Positions 59,527-64,000 of a DNA stretch of 64,000 nt are shown piece after piece. The position numbers were made by a program, and so were the translations under genes. The notes below the pieces were generated by a model, which saw only the letters and a list, made by a program, of their open reading frames with translations, had not been told where the DNA came from and made no database searches. Source of the stretch: Photorhabdus bodei (lineage in GTDB: Bacteria > Pseudomonadota > Gammaproteobacteria > Enterobacterales > Enterobacteriaceae). The DNA is taken from positions 1 to 64,000 of the forward strand of contig NZ_NSCM01000021.1 of assembly GCF_003287735.1 (NCBI RefSeq), in the 5' to 3' direction. Position 1 is the first letter of the stretch; each line of letters opens with the position of its first letter.

Positions 59527-60540
59527 ATGGATATCACATATCTGCTTAACCCGGTCAGCCAGGAACATCCCGGTGGCGAAGATCTGGAATATAGCGCTGA
59601 ATTCATACATCTGATTCAATTGTCGCAGGGAAAAGCTGAACAGCAATTCGGCGACTTTATCATTCCGACACAGGAACCTGACTGGCGACAGATAGAGAAA
59701 AGCGCACTTTCTCTGCTAGCACGCAGCAAAGATCTGCACATTATTATCCTGCTCATGCAAGCCTGGTGCCACCAATACGGCTTGGTTGGATATGCACAAG
59801 GTCTGATGTTATTGGAACAGACAGTCGCGCGTTATTGGGAAACCTTGTGGCCCGCCGTAGAACAGGATGGTGAACCAGACCCATTGATGCGTATCAACGC
59901 GTTACAGGGGCTAGGTGATGGTTTTGCGTTGGCTAAACAGGTGCGCCAGTGCGAATTCGCCCGCAGGAATGGGATAACCCTCACCGTGGCAGATATCATG
60001 AAATGTCTGGATGGCAGTAACACGGAAGAGAGTCCATTTCCCGGCGGGATAGATCTTCTGATTGCTGAATTACAGCAAGGTGAAGCACCGGTGATAAAGC
60101 TAATCCCACAAATAGCCGCCACCCTGCAATGCCTGATTAACACATTACGTAGCCATCTTGGTGACAGTGGCCTGCCAGATATGCGCCGTCAAATGGCAAT
60201 ATTTCACCATCTGGTACAGCTTCTCACCCCGCAACCCGATACTGCTCAAATTGAGGAGGATAGCCAACATCCCCTGCCGGGCAATGGTAACAATACGCAC
60301 CAACCAAGCCTATCCAATAGCTGGCAGCCATCCAGTATCCAGAATCGTGAACAGGCTCAACAAGCGCTGGAAGCGGTACGGCAGTACTTTCTATTACATG
60401 AATCCAGTCATCCGGCACCATTGATGATTGCACGAGTGCAACATCTCATTAACCAGGATTTTATGAACATTATGCGCAATCTTGCTCCAGAGGCTGTCGA
60501 TCAACTTGAACACTTTTTGGGCTGTAAAAAGCAGACATAA
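59527..60540 (+). CDS. tssA: T6SS protein TssA (ImpA-type)
   Basis: 337 residues from MDITYLLNPVSQEHPGGEDL. The ImpA N-terminal domain shows EYSAEFIHL, EPDWRQIEKSALSLLARSKD and the WETLWP motif. The C-terminal region ends in a helical part (REQAQQALEAVRQYFLLHES) with a Pro/Gln-rich link before it. TssA organises baseplate and sheath assembly. AAGGAG precedes the start. Confidence 0.93.
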   Translation: MDITYLLNPVSQEHPGGEDLEYSAEFIHLIQLSQGKAEQQFGDFIIPTQEPDWRQIEKSALSLLARSKDLHIIILLMQAWCHQYGLVGYAQGLMLLEQTVARYWETLWPAVEQDGEPDPLMRINALQGLGDGFALAKQVRQCEFARRNGITLTVADIMKCLDGSNTEESPFPGGIDLLIAELQQGEAPVIKLIPQIAATLQCLINTLRSHLGDSGLPDMRRQMAIFHHLVQLLTPQPDTAQIEEDSQHPLPGNGNNTHQPSLSNSWQPSSIQNREQAQQALEAVRQYFLLHESSHPAPLMIARVQHLINQDFMNIMRNLAPEAVDQLEHFLGCKKQT

Positions 60541-60640
60541 CGCGAGCTGAGGAGACAGCAAAATGGGGGTAATACGCTGGAAAAGCCGCTGTTACTCCGT
60601 CAATGACTCATAACTACTGATTTTGTCGATGGAGAATACT

Positions 60641-61198
60641 ATGTCAGGATCAAACAGCGGGCAAAAATTCATCGCCCGTAATCGTGCACCACGAGTACAA
60701 ATTGAATACGACGTCGAACTATACGGTGATGAACGTAAGGTTCAACTCCCTTTTGTCATGGGAGTAATGTCGGATTTAGCCGGAAAATCCGCTGATCAAC
60801 TTCCTCCACTCAGTCAGCGAAAATTTCTCGACATTGATGTTGATAATTTCGATGACCGCATGAAATCACTACTCCCAAGCGTTACCTTTCCGGTGGACAA
60901 CACCTTAAGCGGTGAAGGCAAAATTCAAGTCGCTCTCACTTTCAACACAATGGATGATTTTCTACCTGATGCGATAGCACGTCAGGTTGAACCACTTAAT
61001 CAGCTCCTGGAAGCACGTACTCAACTGGCTAACCTACTGTCTTATATGGATGGCAAAAGCGGAGCCGAAGAGCTAATCGCGACTATCCTGCAAGATCCGG
61101 CATTACTGAAATCGCTGAGTACCGCACCACTGAACAACACAGAATCCATAAACCCGGAAGCAAAACAAGATCAGGGAGACAGCCATGAGCCAGCCTGA
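60641..61198 (+). CDS. tssB: T6SS contractile sheath small subunit TssB
   Basis: 185 residues from MSGSNSGQKFIARNRAPRVQ, the ATG following GGAG with 6-nt spacing; an in-frame Met upstream is not supported. VQIEYDVELYGDERKVQLPF and FVMGVMSDLAGKS are the signature of TssB/VipA. It pairs with TssC to form the sheath; the two genes overlap by 14 bp. Confidence 0.96.
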   Translation: MSGSNSGQKFIARNRAPRVQIEYDVELYGDERKVQLPFVMGVMSDLAGKSADQLPPLSQRKFLDIDVDNFDDRMKSLLPSVTFPVDNTLSGEGKIQVALTFNTMDDFLPDAIARQVEPLNQLLEARTQLANLLSYMDGKSGAEELIATILQDPALLKSLSTAPLNNTESINPEAKQDQGDSHEPA

Positions 61199-62693
61199 AA
61201 TCCACTTAGCCGGTGAAAAACCTAGCCAAATCACTCACTACAACCAGAGTGAACTTAATGCGTTACTCAGGAAAGAATTTCGCCCTAAAACGGATCAGGC
61301 ACGCCTTGCCGTAGAAAACGCCGTTAAAACTCTGGCACATCAAGCACTGGAAAACAGCCTGACCTTATCGAGCGACACTTTCGGCACCATTCAGGCGCTG
61401 ATTGCCGCCATTGATAACAAACTTTCGCAGCAGATCAACGAAATTCTCCATCACCCTGATTTTCAAGCACTGGAGGGTGCATGGCGTGGTCTGCTCTATT
61501 TAGTCAGTAACACGGAAACCAGCGAAATGCTGAAAATACGTGTGATGAGCGTCGAAAAGAAAGAATTGGCACGTACATTAAAACGCTATAAAGGTACCGC
61601 CTGGGATCAGAGCCCGGTTTTCAAACGGATTTATGAAGAAGAATATGGTCAATTTGGCGGCGAACCACTTGGCTGCTTGGTAGGTGATTACTATTTCGAC
61701 CACAATCCACAAGACATCGAACTGTTGGGAGAGATGGCCCGTATCGCCGCTGCCGCCCACTGCCCTTTTATCAGCAGTGCTTCGCCGGGGGTGATGCAGA
61801 TGGAAACCTGGCAAGAACTGGCAAATCCGCGCGATCTAAGCAAAATTTTTCTCAACACGGAATATGCCTCCTGGCGTAGTCTGCGCGAATCGGAAGATGC
61901 TCGTTACATTGGCTTGGTCATGCCACGTTTTCTGGCGCGTTTACCTTACGGTATCAGCACTAATCCCGTTGAAGGATTCGATTTTGAAGAAAAAACCGCA
62001 GGAGCTACCCACAGTAACTATGTCTGGAGTAATGCAGCCTATGCGATGGCGGTAAACATTAACCGTTCCTTTAAAGAATATGGCTGGTGTGCATCCATCC
62101 GAGGCGTCGAATCAGGCGGAGCAGTGGATAAACTGATCTGTCACACCTTTCCGACAGATGATGGTGGTTTGGATATCAAATGCCCAACGGAAATTGCTAT
62201 CAGTGATCGCCGTGAGGCTGAATTAGCAAAAAACGGCTTTATCCCGTTGGTTTACCGTAAAAACTCCGATTTTGCGGCATTTATCGGCGCACAATCACTG
62301 CAAAAACCTGCGGAATATATGGATGCCGACGCCACAGCAAACGCTAATTTGGCCGCTCGCTTACCTTATCTGTTTGCCTGCTGCCGATTTGCGCACTATC
62401 TGAAATGTATTGTGCGCGACAAAGTGGGATCATTTCAGAGCCGCGACGACATTGAACGCTGGCTAAATAAATGGATCATCAACTATGTTGACGGCGATCC
62501 CGCCAACTCGTCACAACAGACCAAAGCGCGTAAGCCATTGGCTGCGGCTGAAGTACAAGTCATCGAACAGGAAGATAACCCCGGATATTATCAAGCCAAA
62601 TTCTTCCTGCGTCCCCACTATCAACTGGAGGGATTAACGGTTTCCCTGCGGCTGGTATCAAAACTGCCCTCTCTAAAACAGAGTGGTAGTTAA
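61185..62693 (+). CDS. tssC: T6SS contractile sheath large subunit TssC
   Basis: 502 residues, the normal TssC/VipB length. FQALEGAWRGLLYLVSNTET, YGQFGGEPLGCLVGDYYFDH and YGWCASIRGVESGGAVDKL are diagnostic. With TssB it builds the contractile sheath around the Hcp tube. AGGGAGACAGCC precedes the ATG inside tssB. Confidence 0.97.
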   Translation: MSQPEIHLAGEKPSQITHYNQSELNALLRKEFRPKTDQARLAVENAVKTLAHQALENSLTLSSDTFGTIQALIAAIDNKLSQQINEILHHPDFQALEGAWRGLLYLVSNTETSEMLKIRVMSVEKKELARTLKRYKGTAWDQSPVFKRIYEEEYGQFGGEPLGCLVGDYYFDHNPQDIELLGEMARIAAAAHCPFISSASPGVMQMETWQELANPRDLSKIFLNTEYASWRSLRESEDARYIGLVMPRFLARLPYGISTNPVEGFDFEEKTAGATHSNYVWSNAAYAMAVNINRSFKEYGWCASIRGVESGGAVDKLICHTFPTDDGGLDIKCPTEIAISDRREAELAKNGFIPLVYRKNSDFAAFIGAQSLQKPAEYMDADATANANLAARLPYLFACCRFAHYLKCIVRDKVGSFQSRDDIERWLNKWIINYVDGDPANSSQQTKARKPLAAAEVQVIEQEDNPGYYQAKFFLRPHYQLEGLTVSLRLVSKLPSLKQSGS

Positions 62694-62724
62694 TTCTGAA
62701 AATGACTGAATAAGGAATGTGATC

Positions 62725-63246
62725 ATGAACAACAGCATCTATTTGGATATCAAAGATGTCTCCGGTGAATGTAAAGATAGCAATCATCCTAACGGTATTG
62801 ATGTGCATACCTTTGAATGGAAACTATCACAACCAGTAGAAACCGGTAGTGGCGGTGGTGGTGGCAGCGGACGCGCCAAAGTACACTCTCTGGTGGTCTA
62901 TGCCCGGATGGATAAGGCAATGCCAACGTTAATGCAGAAATTAGCACAAGGCGTTCATTTACCCGAAATAAAGTTAACCATGCGTAAAGCAGGAGGCGAA
63001 CAACAAGAGTTCACCACGATTACGCTTGGTAGTGTATTGCTTGACAGCATTGAACTGGTTGACTTTAACCGCGATATTCCACATTTAACAGAAGGCTCAA
63101 CAGCCATTATACCCGGCACTATTGGCGTGAAATACAGCTTTTCACCGAATATCGCCAAAGTGGTTTATAAAGAACAAGATAACGAAGGAAAAAGTGGTGC
63201 CGATGTAGAATTTAATTGGGATACCCAAAAGAACACCAGTAAATAA
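62725..63246 (+). CDS. hcp: T6SS tube protein Hcp (TssD)
   Basis: 173 residues from MNNSIYLDIKDVSGECKDSN; AAGGAATGTGATC precedes the ATG, and a GTG two codons earlier is possible. It opens with the usual I-x-L-x-I-x-x-V-x-G-E-x-D pattern, has a Gly-rich loop (GSGGGGGSG) and the TLGSVLLDSIELVDF strand. Hexameric rings stack into the secreted tube. A strong hairpin follows the gene. Confidence 0.93.
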   Translation: MNNSIYLDIKDVSGECKDSNHPNGIDVHTFEWKLSQPVETGSGGGGGSGRAKVHSLVVYARMDKAMPTLMQKLAQGVHLPEIKLTMRKAGGEQQEFTTITLGSVLLDSIELVDFNRDIPHLTEGSTAIIPGTIGVKYSFSPNIAKVVYKEQDNEGKSGADVEFNWDTQKNTSK

Positions 63247-63283
63247 GAAAACACGCACTGATAACTAAATCAGTAAAAAATAA

Positions 63284-63350
63284 CCTTCCGCCCGGAATAC
63301 GCTATGTTCGTATCCTTTAGGATACTGCATCCCTTTTTCGTGGCGGAAGG
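63284..63350 (+). terminator. Nested stem-loop after hcp
   Basis: Outer stem CCTTCCGCC...GGCGGAAGG and inner stem GTATCC-TTTA-GGATAC. No T-run follows, so it may stabilise the abundant hcp message or only partly terminate before the FHA gene. Confidence 0.6.
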
Positions 63351-63385
63351 GTAAATTATTACTCAATATAATAAGCAACATTGTT

Positions 63386-64000
63386 ATGAAAATAACCCTT
63401 ATCAATCCTCCATCAGGCAATATGACAGCCCATAGCAGTCATATTTTTTATCCTCCCGGAGGAACTATCGGTACCAGCGAAAATAATCATTTTGTATTGC
63501 CAGATCCAAATAGTTCTATTTCGGCATTACAAGCCAGTGTACATATTTCTGCCCAAGGTACCTGCACTATTACTAATATTGGAACAGCCATCATGATGAT
63601 TAATAATATTCCATTAGCGCGTGGAGAAACCACATCTCTGCAAGAAAATAATAAGCTCCAAATTGGTGACTATTGCCTGACTGTAAACGAAATAGAAACG
63701 GCAAAATATCATCCCGTCAAACAGGAAATAACAAAAGCCGATCTTTCTGAGGCGGTATGGGATGAATTAAATACAACATTACCCGCCGAAGAAAGCTCAA
63801 AAGCGAGCGATCAACTCTCTGCGGCCAATTTTTCGTCACCAGAAAAAGAGATCCTGCAATCTCTTGAGCAACTCGCTACCCGCCCTATTGATCCAATAGA
63901 ACTCTTTACCACTCAATGCCAACGCACCAACAGTCATGCCCTGTTTCAGCCAAACACCTACCGCTCTGCCACACCGCAACAGCTATGGGAAGAGCAGATA
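63386..64000 (+). CDS. T6SS FHA-domain protein (TagH/ImpI-like), cut by window end
   Basis: Open frame of 205 codons with no stop before the window edge. It starts MKITLINPPSGNMTAHSSHI and shows an FHA fold: GTIGTSENNHFVLPDPNSSI, then SALQASVHISAQGTCTITNI and a final LQIGDYCLTV strand. FHA proteins of T6SS clusters bind phosphothreonine in a kinase-controlled assembly switch or serve as scaffold. The usual Ser-x-x-His of the phosphopeptide loop is represented by SALQASVHIS. No ribosome site is obvious, so the start is provisional. Confidence 0.8.
   Translation, partial: MKITLINPPSGNMTAHSSHIFYPPGGTIGTSENNHFVLPDPNSSISALQASVHISAQGTCTITNIGTAIMMINNIPLARGETTSLQENNKLQIGDYCLTVNEIETAKYHPVKQEITKADLSEAVWDELNTTLPAEESSKASDQLSAANFSSPEKEILQSLEQLATRPIDPIELFTTQCQRTNSHALFQPNTYRSATPQQLWEEQI

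Overview
The window comes from an insect-pathogenic enterobacterium of the Photorhabdus type. The evidence is an Mcf (makes caterpillars floppy) toxin gene, fascin-like and P47-like insect-toxin-type genes, eleven ERIC elements of mostly exactly 127 bp, and a core-gene order close to the 94-minute region of Escherichia coli. All names rest on reading the sequence; no search or alignment was run.

Positions 1-3.7 kb are accessory. They hold an IS5-family transposase end, a translationally coupled pair (papain-like/EF-hand protein plus exported Sel1 protein) and two DUF29 paralogues. Positions 3.7-27.4 kb are the conserved backbone: glpT-glpQ, epmA, frdABCD, sugE (behind a guanidine-II riboswitch), efp, epmB, a YjeI-like lipoprotein, groESL (with a sigma-32 promoter), fxsA, aspA, dcuA, dsbD, a YjdC-like TetR regulator and tRNA-Phe. 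It carries local insertions: two fascin-like genes before frdA, and a LysR gene with ERIC copies before groEL. Compared with E. coli, ampC/blc and cutA are not found at their expected places. EF-P and both enzymes that beta-lysylate it (EpmA, EpmB) are all present.

From tRNA-Phe onward (27.4-64 kb) the window is accessory. First comes a 9-kb, visibly GC-rich mcf toxin gene. A very AT-rich decayed zone follows, with a frameshifted 5-aminolevulinate synthase, a frameshifted MFS exporter, IS30 and possible IS66 remnants, a P47-like (TULIP) gene with a frame-broken Ig-like tail, and a second P47 pseudogene. Next are an SsrA/SsrB-type two-component pair and a lipobox-bearing inverse autotransporter. 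The window ends in the first part of a type VI secretion operon: DUF4150 PAAR-like, tssJ, tssK, tssL, tssM, tssA, tssB, tssC, hcp and the start of an FHA-domain gene.

The most striking observation is the inverse autotransporter at 50153-52192. After its barrel and Ig-like region come nine 8-residue coiled-coil repeats, eleven consecutive prolines, a WH2 motif, an amphipathic connector and an acidic tail with a near-terminal Trp. This is the order of the VCA module of eukaryotic WASP/WAVE proteins, and the connector closely resembles that of WAVE. It suggests a surface-displayed Arp2/3 activator of eukaryotic ancestry, next to an SsrAB-like regulator and a T6SS.
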